64,000 nt of DNA from Sphingomonadaceae bacterium (GCA_947451145.1 CANFXW010000008.1:82619-146618); one strand, 5' to 3'. Numbered from the stretch's first letter, positions 17,180 to 26,997 are shown. Numbers and translations: made by a program. The notes: generated from the letters alone by a model not told the origin.

Positions 17180-19861
17180 ATGGCAAATTCTCGGGCAGTT
17201 TCGAGCACGTTCACCCTTCATGGTTCGAGCCTGGCGCTTACCTTGGCAATGCTGGCCCCCGCGCCGGCTTTGGCGCAGGCAGCGCCCGCTGCCGACAATG
17301 CCGAACCAGCCAGCGAGATTGTCGTCACCGGCAGCCGTGTTCGCGGCGAAGCGCCAATTGGCTCGGCGGTGACCAGTCTGGGTGCGTCCGACATCGCCGC
17401 TTCGGGCCGCGTCACACTTGACCGTGCGATCAAGGAATTGCCGCAGGTTTTCGATCTTGGTGTTTCGGAAAACTCGCGAGGCCAGTCTGGTGGTGCAGGT
17501 AATATCGTTTACGGCAACTCTATCAACCTGCGCGGCATTGGCCCGAATGCGACGCTGATCCTTATCGATGGTCACCGTGTAACCAACAACAGCCGCTCGA
17601 CTGATCCTTCGGTCTTGCCGACCCTGGGTGTCGAGCGTGTGGAAATCGTCGCGGATGGCGCCTCTGCCATTTATGGGTCTGACGCTGTCGCTGGCGTGGT
17701 GAACCTGATTCCGCGTCGTAGCCTAGATGGTATCGAGGCATTTGCCCGCGGCGGCATTTCGGGTGACGGGGCCTATCACGAATATGCTCTTGGAGCCGCT
17801 TTCGGCAAAAAGTTTGAGCACGGCCAGATCATGGTCGCCTATGAGCACGTCGAGAAGTCGAATCTCAACGGGTTTGACCGCCCCTTTTTCGCTTCAAACC
17901 AGACCGCATTTGGCGGCAATGATTACAGCGTGCTCAAGTGCGCACCCGGTACGATCCGTACAGTGGTTTCGGGCGTCACGACCAGTTACGCGATCCCTAA
18001 TGGTGGGGTGACTTCGCCAAGCCAGCTGGCCGCTGGTACCAGCAATAAGTGCGATGATCTGCAGGGTCAGGATCTGATCCCCAAGCAAAGCTATGACTCG
18101 GTAAATGGCACTTTCACCTACGAGCTTAGTGATTGGCTGACCTTCTTTGCTGACGGCTTTTACAGCCGCCGAACCTTTGATCGTCTGCCTGCCTATGGCA
18201 GCGCAACGCTGTCAGTGCCGCAGACCAATGCCTGGTTCGTCCGTCCGACCGGATTTGCCGGGACCAGCTATTCGCTCGACTACAATTTCCGCAATGACGT
18301 CGCTCGGAACAATTCCTTTGGATTTGGCGAGAGCTGGCAGGTTACGCCGGGCCTGCGGGCCAAATTGCCCGGCGATTGGCAAGTGGAAGTGCTGGTCGGC
18401 AAGGGCCGGACCAGCGACAATTCGACATCATTATATGGCGTCAACAACACGGCATTGAGCGCCGCCTTGGCCAGCAGCAATCCGGCAACCGCATTTGATC
18501 CTTACGGTCTTGGCCGCACGCAGAAGTCGGTGATTGATGGCATTTTCAACCAGATCTCGATCAACCCCACCATCGGTCATTTTCTGGGCTATGAAGCCCG
18601 GATCAACGGCTCGCTGCTGACCCTGCCCGGCGGCTCGGTGAAGCTGGCGGCCGGCTATGAAGGTCAGGAATTCACCGTCGATCTGGGGCTCGCCCGCGGT
18701 AATCCCGGTACGGCGGTTGTCTTCACCACGCGCGGACGCCGGGTCGATTCAGGTTATGCCGAATTGGTGGTGCCCCTGTTTGGCCCTGACAACGCGACTG
18801 CCGGATTTGAAAAGCTAGAGCTCGATGCCGCGGTTCGCTATGATCGCTATTCCGACGTCGGCAACACGACCAATCCGAAATTCGGTATCAACTGGACACC
18901 GGTTAACGGCCTGAAGCTCCGCGCAAGTTACGGAACATCATTCCGCGCGCCAACCCTGCCGCAGATCTATGGCAATACCAACCAGCTGTTCAACCAGAAC
19001 TACCAGAATCCGGCTGGCGGCGCTCCGATTGCCGGTGTTGCGCGTTCGGGTGGTAACCTGAGCCTGAAGCCTGAAACCGCAACGACCTGGTCATTCGGCG
19101 CAGACATCGAACCGATGCATAACCTGAAACTTTCGGCGACCTATTTCAGCGTTGATTACAAGAACCAGGTCATCGCCCTGCTGTCTGACCTTGCGGTGTT
19201 GACCCGCGCTTCACAGTATGACGGGACAGGCCTGATCGTCCAGGGAACGGCTGCGGGAACGATTGTAGCAGACCTGGTCAGCCAAGGTCTTGCCGTGTCG
19301 GGCAGCTTCCCCGGCGGCAATCCGCTGAACGTAACAGTCTATGTCGATGGTCGCAGCCAGAATCTGGGCCGGTCGATCACAAAGGGCATCGATTTCAACG
19401 CCAGCTATACGGTCCCAACGGATTCGATGGGCACATTTGGTCTGACGCTGAACGGCACCTATCTGACCAGCTACCAGACTCGCCAGACACCGACAGCACC
19501 GGCAATCAGCCAGCTTAATCAGATATTCCAGCCGCTGAGGTTCAAGATGCGAGCGGGTGTCAACTGGGAGAAGGGACCGTTTGCTGTCGGCCTGCGGCTG
19601 ACCCACCTTAATGGCTACACCAACACAGCGATCACGCCGAACCAGGCCGTGAAGAACTATACACCGATTGATCTCAATCTGACATGGCGGGTAGGTGACG
19701 AACACCAGATCACCTTCGGGCTGGAGGCGCGGAACCTGTTCAACGTCAGCCCGCCTTATGTGAACATCGCTCCCAGCGTGAATGGCAGCGGCGGATATGA
19801 CGCCACCGCGACGGATCCGATAGGACGCCTGTTTGCCGCTAGCGCAAGGGTCAAATGGTAA
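17180..19861 (+). CDS. TonB-dependent outer-membrane receptor
   Basis: 893 residues. Start ATG at 17180 follows GGGAGG at a good distance and opens a signal peptide ending near ALAQA (residue ~34). The plug domain starts with SEIVVTGSRVRGEAPIG and contains INLRGIGPNATLILIDGHRV and VERVEIVADGASAIYGSDAVAGVVN; the C-terminus ends in a barrel strand with terminal Trp (SARVKW). It imports a large or scarce ligand through the outer membrane using TonB energy. Its stop overlaps the next ATG (TAATG), coupling it to the CocE-type hydrolase. The operator-like palindrome at 16977 suggests MarR control. Confidence 0.93.
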   Translation: MANSRAVSSTFTLHGSSLALTLAMLAPAPALAQAAPAADNAEPASEIVVTGSRVRGEAPIGSAVTSLGASDIAASGRVTLDRAIKELPQVFDLGVSENSRGQSGGAGNIVYGNSINLRGIGPNATLILIDGHRVTNNSRSTDPSVLPTLGVERVEIVADGASAIYGSDAVAGVVNLIPRRSLDGIEAFARGGISGDGAYHEYALGAAFGKKFEHGQIMVAYEHVEKSNLNGFDRPFFASNQTAFGGNDYSVLKCAPGTIRTVVSGVTTSYAIPNGGVTSPSQLAAGTSNKCDDLQGQDLIPKQSYDSVNGTFTYELSDWLTFFADGFYSRRTFDRLPAYGSATLSVPQTNAWFVRPTGFAGTSYSLDYNFRNDVARNNSFGFGESWQVTPGLRAKLPGDWQVEVLVGKGRTSDNSTSLYGVNNTALSAALASSNPATAFDPYGLGRTQKSVIDGIFNQISINPTIGHFLGYEARINGSLLTLPGGSVKLAAGYEGQEFTVDLGLARGNPGTAVVFTTRGRRVDSGYAELVVPLFGPDNATAGFEKLELDAAVRYDRYSDVGNTTNPKFGINWTPVNGLKLRASYGTSFRAPTLPQIYGNTNQLFNQNYQNPAGGAPIAGVARSGGNLSLKPETATTWSFGADIEPMHNLKLSATYFSVDYKNQVIALLSDLAVLTRASQYDGTGLIVQGTAAGTIVADLVSQGLAVSGSFPGGNPLNVTVYVDGRSQNLGRSITKGIDFNASYTVPTDSMGTFGLTLNGTYLTSYQTRQTPTAPAISQLNQIFQPLRFKMRAGVNWEKGPFAVGLRLTHLNGYTNTAITPNQAVKNYTPIDLNLTWRVGDEHQITFGLEARNLFNVSPPYVNIAPSVNGSGGYDATATDPIGRLFAASARVKW

Positions 19862-21618
19862 TGCGCGCCTGCTTCGCTGCCCTTGCGCTGAGCATGCTCG
19901 CCGCAGGGGCAGCGGCGCAGGACAATCGCTCTCCTTCGGCAGCGACCGGGCTTAGTCCCAGTCCAGTTGCTTCCAGTTTCGGCCACTACCAACCGCCCAA
20001 ACAATATACCGAACAACTGACCTCATCGTTCTATGTAACGATGCGCGATGGCACGAAGATCGCCGTGCTGGTCGCCCGCCCGGCGAAAGACGGCAAGGTG
20101 GTCGAGGGTAAGTTCCCGGTAATCTGGCACCATTCGCTCAGCGCCACCCAGCAACCGGGCGATGGCGTCGGGCCACGCAAGGGCGGGTTTGTTACTATTC
20201 CGACGCTGACAGACTACGGCTACGTCGTGGTGCAGGTGGCGCGGCGCGGCAATGGCCAGTCGCTGGGCACCATGCGCGGTTATCATGATCGCAACGAGGC
20301 GCACGATGCCTATGAGCTGATCGAGTGGCTGGGCACCCAGCCGTGGTCAGACGGCAATGTCGGGCAGTATGGCTGCTCGAACACCGGCGATGCGGCGATG
20401 CACGCGATGACGGTAAACGCGCCGCATCTGAAGGCCGTGTTTGCCGGGTGCTTTTCGTGGAACAAGTACGATGCCATGCGGCGCGGCGGCATCTTTGCCC
20501 AGTGGGGCACGGGTCCGACCCGCACCATCGAGCAAGACATGGCGATCACGCCGGTCGATAGCGATCCCGACAAGACCATGCTGCGCAAGGCAGCCGAGCA
20601 GCACCAGCGCGGCGTGCCTCTGTTCGACGTGTGGAAAGCACTGCCCTATCGCGACAGCTTCTCGCCGCAACTGCAGAGCACCTTCTGGGCCGAGGGCAGC
20701 GCATCGAGCTATCTGCCGCAGATCAAGCAGGGCGGCGTGCCGCTCTACATCGTCGGTGGCTGGCGCGATGAATTGCGCGACCAGGGCCTGATCGCGCGGA
20801 TGAACATCCCCGGCGCGCGGATCCTGATTGGCGACTGGCTGCATTGCCAGAACGATGATTTCGCGTTGGTGGAAGAGGCGCATCGATTCTTTGACCGCCA
20901 CCTCAAGCATATCGACACCGGCATCGATCATGACGAGCCGATCCACTATTTCGTTACTGGCGCCAATGCCTGGCGCTCGACCAGCCAATGGCCGCTGCCG
21001 CAGGCGACGCAGACCAGCTTTGCTCTGACGCAAAAGGGGCTGCGGACGGACGGGAAAGGCGCTCCGTTGCAACAGAGCTTTGCCGTCGATTACGCTGTCA
21101 ATTGTGTCAATGCCGGTTTCGGCCCGACCATGCAGCCCTGCCATCTCGCCGGCAATGGCCTGTCGTTGGCGGGCGAGCCGCTCAAGTTTGCGGCCGAATA
21201 TACCGGCCACGGAATCGCCGATCTGTGGATTGCCGCCGATACGCCTGATGCCAACCTGTTCGTCTATGTCGAGGATGTGGCGCCGGATGGCACGGTGAAG
21301 GTCATCACCGAGGGGCGTCTGAAAGCCAGCCTGCGCAAGCTTGGCACCGCACCATGGGCAATGCCGCCGATTCCCTGGCACCGTGCTTTTGCCGAAGACG
21401 CACAGCCGCTCAAAACGGGTGAGCCGGTCCGCCTGACTTTCGATATCATGCCGGCCTCGTGGCTATTTCAGAAGGGGCACAGGGTGCAGTTCACATTTAC
21501 CGGATCGGACTGGCGTGAGCGGGCGCGTGATCCCAATTCGCAGCCCAAGGCAATCACCCTGATCAGCGATAAGGCACATCCCTCGTCAGTCAGCCTGCCA
21601 ATCATCAGCGGGAAGTGA
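19861..21618 (+). CDS. Secreted CocE/NonD-family alpha/beta hydrolase
   Basis: 585 residues. Start ATG at 19861 overlaps the receptor stop; the first ~20 residues (MRACFAALALSMLAAGAAAQ) are a signal peptide. The S15/CocE fold is indicated by FYVTMRDGTKIAVLVARP, the nucleophile elbow YGCSNTGDA (Ser after Gly-Cys), GGWRDELRDQ for the acid and GDWLHCQND for the His. The C-terminal ~200 residues form the jelly-roll domain (IADLWIAADTPDANLFVYVEDV). Such enzymes cleave esters or acyl-amides. With a coupled TonB receptor and a TRAP importer, periplasmic hydrolysis of an imported ester or amide is likely. Confidence 0.88.
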   Translation: MRACFAALALSMLAAGAAAQDNRSPSAATGLSPSPVASSFGHYQPPKQYTEQLTSSFYVTMRDGTKIAVLVARPAKDGKVVEGKFPVIWHHSLSATQQPGDGVGPRKGGFVTIPTLTDYGYVVVQVARRGNGQSLGTMRGYHDRNEAHDAYELIEWLGTQPWSDGNVGQYGCSNTGDAAMHAMTVNAPHLKAVFAGCFSWNKYDAMRRGGIFAQWGTGPTRTIEQDMAITPVDSDPDKTMLRKAAEQHQRGVPLFDVWKALPYRDSFSPQLQSTFWAEGSASSYLPQIKQGGVPLYIVGGWRDELRDQGLIARMNIPGARILIGDWLHCQNDDFALVEEAHRFFDRHLKHIDTGIDHDEPIHYFVTGANAWRSTSQWPLPQATQTSFALTQKGLRTDGKGAPLQQSFAVDYAVNCVNAGFGPTMQPCHLAGNGLSLAGEPLKFAAEYTGHGIADLWIAADTPDANLFVYVEDVAPDGTVKVITEGRLKASLRKLGTAPWAMPPIPWHRAFAEDAQPLKTGEPVRLTFDIMPASWLFQKGHRVQFTFTGSDWRERARDPNSQPKAITLISDKAHPSSVSLPIISGK

Positions 21619-21655
21619 TCCGCCACGCCCAGGTGACTTTCATTCCTGCTTGCGA

Positions 21656-22822
21656 TCAGCCCTTCATCAATCGCAGCGCCTGCGGACTGCGGAAGTTTGA
21701 AGAGGGTACCCAGGAGAGTTTTTCGTCCATTCGGGTGAATTCTGGAACGGCCTTGAGGAATTCTTCGAAGACGATCTGGCAGGCGACCCTTGCGAGCATG
21801 GCACCAAGGCAAGAGTGCACACCGCCGCCAAAGCCGAGATGCCGCTTGGGCTTGCGGCCGATATCGTAGACATCAGGGTTATCAAACATCCGTTCATCGC
21901 GGTTGGCCGAGCCATAGGCCAGCATGACGAAATCACCGGCCTTCATCGTTTGCCCACGCAGTTCGGTATCCACCTGGATACAGCGCTTGAACCGCTGGGC
22001 AGACGTGTTGAATCGCAGGGATTCTTCCATTGCATCGGGGATCAGCGACGGATCGGCAACCAGCGCCCGCCGCGCTTCGGGATAGTCGGCCAGATTGAGG
22101 GCGAACATGCCCATAAAGCCCGAGAGTGATTCAATGCCCGCCATGATCAGCGTCGTGACGGTCAGTTGGACTTCCTTGTCGAGCAGCTTTTCGCCATCGA
22201 TTTCTGCGGTGATGAAGTTTGACAGAAGATCGTCGCCGGGATTCTTCTTGCGCTCCTGAACGAGATTTTCGGCATAGTCAGCCATCCAGCGGAAGGCGGC
22301 AAGGTGTGATTCATTCTTCTGCCGGGTGACCGGATCGGTCTGGACCATCAGGACGGCGTTGTCGCGCACCAGTTCGGCTCCGTCACGAGGAAGCGCGAAG
22401 AGATAGAACAACAGATCGACAGTGATTTTCGAACCGATATCATTGACGAAGTCGAAACTGTCCCCATCCCGGATCGCACCAAGATGGGTGGCGCAGGAAG
22501 CCCGGGCCGGTTCGAGGACATGGTCCAGCGCCCGCTTGGTCATGGCCGATTGGATGAGCGAACGCAGACGGTCATGACGCGGCGGGTCCGAGCTGCCGAG
22601 CGTTGATCCTGCGCGGCCCGGGAATTCGTCGATCAAATTACCCTTGGCCGAACTGTAGGTCCGCCAGTTTGTGAGTGCGTTGAACACATCATCATAGCGG
22701 GACAGAACCCACATCCCGGCTTCTTCACTCCAGAAGCAGGGATGCTCATCGCGCAGGACTTTATAAGCCGGGAAAGGATCGGCATCGATGTCTGGCGAAT
22801 AGGGGTCAAAGCGGAATGCCAT
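21656..22822 (-). CDS. Cytochrome P450
   Basis: 388 residues from ATG 22822, which follows AGAGG at 8 bases; an earlier in-frame start at 22837 is less suitable. The haem loop GFGGGVHSCLG (Cys 338), the K-helix ExxR (ESLR) and an I-helix LIMAGIESLSGF with the acid-alcohol pair Glu-Ser are present, so the standard oxygen-activation set is intact, unlike the P450 at 5159. No ferredoxin or reductase gene is near. It is divergent from an AraC regulator across 116 bases, which probably controls it. Confidence 0.92.
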   Translation of the reverse strand: MAFRFDPYSPDIDADPFPAYKVLRDEHPCFWSEEAGMWVLSRYDDVFNALTNWRTYSSAKGNLIDEFPGRAGSTLGSSDPPRHDRLRSLIQSAMTKRALDHVLEPARASCATHLGAIRDGDSFDFVNDIGSKITVDLLFYLFALPRDGAELVRDNAVLMVQTDPVTRQKNESHLAAFRWMADYAENLVQERKKNPGDDLLSNFITAEIDGEKLLDKEVQLTVTTLIMAGIESLSGFMGMFALNLADYPEARRALVADPSLIPDAMEESLRFNTSAQRFKRCIQVDTELRGQTMKAGDFVMLAYGSANRDERMFDNPDVYDIGRKPKRHLGFGGGVHSCLGAMLARVACQIVFEEFLKAVPEFTRMDEKLSWVPSSNFRSPQALRLMKG

Positions 22823-22938
22823 TGCCGATCCTCTCATATTTTTCTGGCCTATCTATGCGCCATGTTGGATCAATCGACCACGCAGCTTTCGTGCAATGAA
22901 TTGGACATTTCGATCAAAATATCTTAGTTTCCCTTGCC

Positions 22939-23877
22939 ATGAACAAGGCAAATTCGGTCAGCCGATATTCGCTGTTTGGCGAGAGTAATGCTGCAATTGC
23001 GCCGGAATTCGTGCATATTGAAACCATTTCAAAGCGCTCCAGCCTCTACGAATGGACAATTTCACCGCATACACACCCTGGCATTTTCCAACTGCTGTTG
23101 CTTGAGGCGGGTTCGGGTAGAATGGTGACAGATGGGAGTTCTGTCGATCTATGCGCTGGATCCTTGGTGGCTTTGCCAAGTGGGTGCGTCCATGCCTTTC
23201 ATTTTGCCCCTGATGCCGAAGGCTGGGTGCTGTCGATTGCTGCGGATCTGTTGGCTGACAGACGGATAGCATCGCTTTGCAGTGCTGCTCAGTCGCCAGA
23301 CGGTCAGCCTCGTTGGGTAGCCCTTGATCAGGCGCCGGGCGAAGCAGCAAGGCTTTCGTGGCTTCTGGCCGACTTCGACCGGGCGTTGGGAACTGATCGC
23401 GCCGGACAGCTTGCCGATGCCCAAGCCGCAGAACTTGCGCTGATATTGGCTTTGGCGAGCAAATTCCTGAAATCAGCCACCCGGTCTGGGCCTCTGCCGG
23501 TCAATGCATTTGCCCGCCGGAGAGACGATCTTGTTCGCCGATTTCGCGAACAGGTCGAATTGCACTTTCGCGATAGCTGGGTTCTAAAGGACTATGTCCG
23601 TGCACTCGGCACAACAGCCCCAACCCTGACCCGCGCCTGCCGGGAAGTTCTGCTGAAATCACCCTGGGACTGTGTTCTGGATCGGTTGTTGGTTGAGGCC
23701 ATGCGCAGTCTTACCTATTCGACTGCAACGGTGAGCCAGATAGCAGGCAATCTGGGCTTCGCCGATACCGCCTACTTCTCGCGCTTCTTCAAAAGCCGGA
23801 CCGGGATGACAGCGAGCACATTTCGCCAGCGCGGCGCATTGCTTGGGACTTTTGGCGGGGCACTCAAACCGGCGTGA
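22939..23877 (+). CDS. AraC-family transcriptional regulator (PobR/HpaA-like layout)
   Basis: 312 residues. The N-terminal cupin ligand-binding domain (residues ~35-110) has SPHTHPGIFQLLLLEAGSG and LVALPSGCVHAFHF, typical of AraC sensors for aromatic acids such as 4-hydroxybenzoate. The C-terminal double helix-turn-helix (residues ~200-300) ends with IAGNLGFADTAYFSRFFKSRTGMTASTFRQR, the conserved AraC signature. It is divergent from the P450 at 21656. A possible promoter is TTGGAC (22892 region) 17 bases before TTAGTT. The inducer is unknown. Confidence 0.92.
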   Translation: MNKANSVSRYSLFGESNAAIAPEFVHIETISKRSSLYEWTISPHTHPGIFQLLLLEAGSGRMVTDGSSVDLCAGSLVALPSGCVHAFHFAPDAEGWVLSIAADLLADRRIASLCSAAQSPDGQPRWVALDQAPGEAARLSWLLADFDRALGTDRAGQLADAQAAELALILALASKFLKSATRSGPLPVNAFARRRDDLVRRFREQVELHFRDSWVLKDYVRALGTTAPTLTRACREVLLKSPWDCVLDRLLVEAMRSLTYSTATVSQIAGNLGFADTAYFSRFFKSRTGMTASTFRQRGALLGTFGGALKPA

Positions 23878-23905
23878 AGTTGTCCTCGAAGGTGTCGCTC
23901 GCGAG

Positions 23906-24247
23906 TCAGCGCTGTTTCTTGGCTTGGGGTGCCGTGAAATCCGGATCCTTATTTGCCACCCAATCGACGAATTTGCGGATGGCAGGGTTCAGCAGCAGTC
24001 CCTCTACATCCATGCCAAAACGCTGCAGTTCCGAATTGGTGAAGTTGGCAATAAGCGTCTGCTGGCAAATGGGGTGCATTGGCACAACATCCCGACCACC
24101 GCGGCTTTTCGGAACCGGGTGGTGCCAGACAATGGTCCTGCCGGTCGGTCTGCCGCACAACCAGCAGTTGACAGCCGCAATCGGAGTATCGTCCTCTTCG
24201 CGGTTCTGGTCCCGATAGGGATCATGTTTTGAATGCTTGCGCGCCAT
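23906..24247 (-). CDS. Small HNH-nuclease-like zinc protein
   Basis: 113 residues. A CxxC pair (C28, C31), HH (H42-H43) and a following HPIC (H58, C61) form an HNH/treble-clef arrangement: NCWLCGRP, WHHPVPKSRGG, MHPICQQTLIANFTN. These small proteins often bind DNA and may be nucleases or structural zinc proteins; the usual second catalytic histidine cannot be assigned with confidence. It converges with the AraC gene and lies 104 bases downstream of the RNase H-like gene's stop. Function unknown. Confidence 0.7.
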   Translation of the reverse strand: MARKHSKHDPYRDQNREEDDTPIAAVNCWLCGRPTGRTIVWHHPVPKSRGGRDVVPMHPICQQTLIANFTNSELQRFGMDVEGLLLNPAIRKFVDWVANKDPDFTAPQAKKQR

Positions 24248-24351
24248 GAGTTTGCCTGATTTGCCTATGCCCCGGCAATCGCACTATCGCGTTACGGTCA
24301 ACAACTCCACACCGCCCTACCGGGAACGGTAATTGCCTGCGAAGTTCTGCG

Positions 24352-24732
24352 CTATCGCGGATGCCGGGCTGCCAGTGCGATGCCCGCAAGGTTTTGCGCG
24401 CGCTTGATCCAGCGAATCCGCGGCGTCGCCGTCCCGTTAGTCAGAGCCAAAAACGTTGCAGCATGGCTGTTTTTGGCTTGCCCAGAGCTTAAAGCTCTGT
24501 TGGCATTTAGGACGACTTCAGCCGCATCGCCAATCAGCACGATGTCTTCGAGGCCCAGTGATTGAGTCAATTTCAACGCGCAGATCAGCGCCTGCCACTC
24601 GGCATCGCAATTGGTGCCATAGCCCAATTCGTCAAACAGGTATGGAATGCCACGCACCACGACAGCTGCCTCAATGCGCCCGGGATTGGGGCGGCATCCG
24701 CCATCAAAATAGACTTTCAGCTTACGGCGCAT
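24352..24732 (-). CDS. RNase H-fold protein, probably altered active site
   Basis: 126 residues with an RNase H-like fold: YFDGGCRPNPG (Asp10), DAEWQALICAL (Glu45) and VLIGDAAEVV (Asp69). These are three of the four metal ligands. The last one, normally the Asp of an N-x-x-AD segment, is read here as AQNLAGIALA, so it appears to be replaced. It resembles the short RnhA-like proteins found beside mobile or accessory genes. Catalytic activity is therefore doubtful. It sits between the HNH-like gene and the SLOG/4TM gene, all on the same strand. Confidence 0.7.
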   Translation of the reverse strand: MRRKLKVYFDGGCRPNPGRIEAAVVVRGIPYLFDELGYGTNCDAEWQALICALKLTQSLGLEDIVLIGDAAEVVLNANRALSSGQAKNSHAATFLALTNGTATPRIRWIKRAQNLAGIALAARHPR

Positions 24733-24820
24733 TCAAAGGGTTTCCATTTGCATGGATTGTACCGGAAAGGCTCCAGCGCTGAAGCCCGGCGTGCGCCTCA
24801 AAAGCGCAGGAGCTTGATTA

Positions 24821-26812
24821 TCACACCGGCACCGTAACGTGCTTGCCTGCGAATACGGCCTGCCATGATTCGATCTCGTCGACGACGATATCATCGATTG
24901 CATGTGCAAGATCCGAGACCCGGGCATAGTCGATAGCGGATGGCTGACACATTTTTAGAAGTTCAAGCCGCGCGATTACTGCTTCCAGCCGTTCTGAGGT
25001 GACTTCGGAAATGGCAGCGAAGCGCTCGAAATCGCCGAAATAGCGCATTCCCGCGATACCAGCGCCAAAGGTTGGCAGCATCACCCCGAAGAAGGTCAGC
25101 AACGGAGACAGGCTGAATGCCAGTTCCTCGACCGGATGATAGAACAGCCCGCCGAGTCTGAGTGAGAGGTAACCGGCAACCGAAACGATCGCGAGCAGGA
25201 ATAGCCCCTCGGACAAACGATCAAGATTGTGCTGGGTGCGCGAAAGGCGTTTGGCCTTTGCCAGGTGATAGGCGTGCTGGCTTGTCGCATAGGGCAGCAG
25301 CAGCGTACCTACCGCATTGTGCAGGAATTCGGGCGTTAGCGACAAGTTGGGCAGGCCCGCCTCGCGCATGGCATGGCGGGCATAGATTTCCGGCCATGCG
25401 CTGCGCGTGCCTTTGGGCCAGCGACCGATTGGCCGGGCCACCCCCAGCGCGATCAGCAGCGGGGCATGGCGCAGGTATTCTGCCACGCGCCGCGTTTCAA
25501 ACCAACGCCCGTGCCAGCGATGCCGCTGACCAACCAAGGTAATTGTCAGGATGCCGAGCAGCAGGGCCAGTTCAAAGCTGGAAAAGATCCACTTCTCGTG
25601 GATCGAAGTGAGCGGCAGATAGGCAACCCCGCCGACGATCGCCAAAGCGGAAAAGATGAAATTCAGCGTCATGCCGCCCCGGTACTTGTCCGAAAGCCAG
25701 GCTGAAATGCCATCAGCCCAGACAAATCGGCGCACCACGTTCTCGCCGATCTGCTTGGCGAAGGTGGTGTCCTGACCGGGCAGAGCGGAAATAGCGTTCA
25801 ACTCGGTGCTGCACGCCTCTGCCAGCGCCCCATCAGGCTCTGCGTAGGTTTGACGCAGATTGCGAAAGCGCATCCGCAGGCCCTGTTCGCCGAACAAGGC
25901 TTCGATGCGGCGATAGGCGTGCCACAGCTTTGGGCTGCGCGAGCGCCAGTGCCGTGCGGCAAGTGCTTCGGGTCCTTCCGCGTGGCCCTTGCCCGGCACC
26001 AGCTCGGCGCGGCCAAGCGTTTCGCGGATCAATCGTTCCAGCGCGGCATTGCGATCATCGGCCGCAGGCGCGGCACTGGCGATCCCGACGAGTGATTCCG
26101 GCGCGAACAGCAGCTGCCAATGTTCGGGAGAGCGGGCATCGATCCACAGCACCGGGGTGCCGAGATCGAGGGAATGGGCAATCGTCGCCCCGGTGCCGCC
26201 GATCAGGCTGGTCGATGCGCCATCCCAGACCCCGATCACCAGATCGGACTGCTCGATCATGACCCGGCCGGCGAGAGCGACCCGTTCTGACATGGCGAAG
26301 CTAGCGGCCTGCACCAGCCGCACATCGCCGGGATTGCGTAGCCGGGCGAGGTAGAGATCAGATATTTCAGCATCACGCTCCGCCAGCTCAAAGCGGTGCG
26401 CTCTTGCGCCAATGGCTTGCAAACGCTCCGCCCGTGCGGCGACAGCAGGGTCCGACGGCTGGCTTCCGGCGAGCAGGGCGACGGCGTCTTCGGGCGTTTC
26501 GGGCAGGGCATTGATGGCGCAATCGAGCCGGTGGCCAAAGGGCAGGGGGGCGACCAGCTGCCACTTCCTCGCCAGCGCGGCCTCTGCGGCCATTTGGTCG
26601 ACACCATCGATCAGAAGGCTGTGCAGCCTCATCGGAGGCGCAAAGCGTTCTAAGGTATCCCCGGCGACAATCGCCTCTATTTGCGCAAATATTGCCGACA
26701 GCGCCGCTTCCACGCCTGCTTGGTTGGCAGCCATGACGGGATTGGCCAGGCGATGGCCGGTAACGCCAAGCGACAGGCGTGGTTGGGGAATTTCCGGGGC
26801 AATCGGCTTCAT
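24821..26812 (-). CDS. SLOG-domain plus four-helix membrane protein (SLATT-like)
   Basis: 663 residues. The N-terminal ~240 residues look like a SLOG (nucleotide-derived ligand) domain: LGVTGHR (15-21), SDLVIGVWDG (189-198), GGTGATIAHSLDLGTPVLWID (205 on). The C-terminal half has four membrane segments at about 381-401, 411-428, 535-555 and 566-589, followed by a helical tail (FERFAAISEVTSERLEAVIARLELL). This is the layout of SLOG proteins fused to SLATT-type membrane effectors in conflict systems, where a nucleotide signal is thought to open a pore. It is divergent from the TIR gene. Function is inferred from architecture only. Confidence 0.65.
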   Translation of the reverse strand: MKPIAPEIPQPRLSLGVTGHRLANPVMAANQAGVEAALSAIFAQIEAIVAGDTLERFAPPMRLHSLLIDGVDQMAAEAALARKWQLVAPLPFGHRLDCAINALPETPEDAVALLAGSQPSDPAVAARAERLQAIGARAHRFELAERDAEISDLYLARLRNPGDVRLVQAASFAMSERVALAGRVMIEQSDLVIGVWDGASTSLIGGTGATIAHSLDLGTPVLWIDARSPEHWQLLFAPESLVGIASAAPAADDRNAALERLIRETLGRAELVPGKGHAEGPEALAARHWRSRSPKLWHAYRRIEALFGEQGLRMRFRNLRQTYAEPDGALAEACSTELNAISALPGQDTTFAKQIGENVVRRFVWADGISAWLSDKYRGGMTLNFIFSALAIVGGVAYLPLTSIHEKWIFSSFELALLLGILTITLVGQRHRWHGRWFETRRVAEYLRHAPLLIALGVARPIGRWPKGTRSAWPEIYARHAMREAGLPNLSLTPEFLHNAVGTLLLPYATSQHAYHLAKAKRLSRTQHNLDRLSEGLFLLAIVSVAGYLSLRLGGLFYHPVEELAFSLSPLLTFFGVMLPTFGAGIAGMRYFGDFERFAAISEVTSERLEAVIARLELLKMCQPSAIDYARVSDLAHAIDDIVVDEIESWQAVFAGKHVTVPV

Positions 26813-26926
26813 GCGGCGCGGCTCAGAAATTGCGGCAATGGTCGTCCCCGGCGAGCTGTCTGATTGGCCTCTGCTAATGGAATTGTCGCAGCGGGTCCAT
26901 GGTCTGGCCGAGCTTTTGGCAAAGAC

Positions 26927-26955
26927 TTGTTGCTCTAAGCAGTTGTGACTAGACT
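26927..26955 (+). promoter_or_regulatory. Candidate promoter for the TIR-TPR gene
   Basis: TTGTTG (26927-26932), 17-base spacer, TAGACT (26950-26955), in the 185-base gap between the divergent SLOG and TIR genes. Match to sigma-70 boxes is only moderate. Confidence 0.3.
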
Positions 26956-26997
26956 GCCTGTGCGATCAAGGCTTTCGCATTGGGGGCAAGGCAGGCG

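Noticed and set aside
24320..24335. Short hairpin TACCG-GGAA-CGGTA as a terminator
   Set aside because: Only 5 bp and no T-run on either strand.
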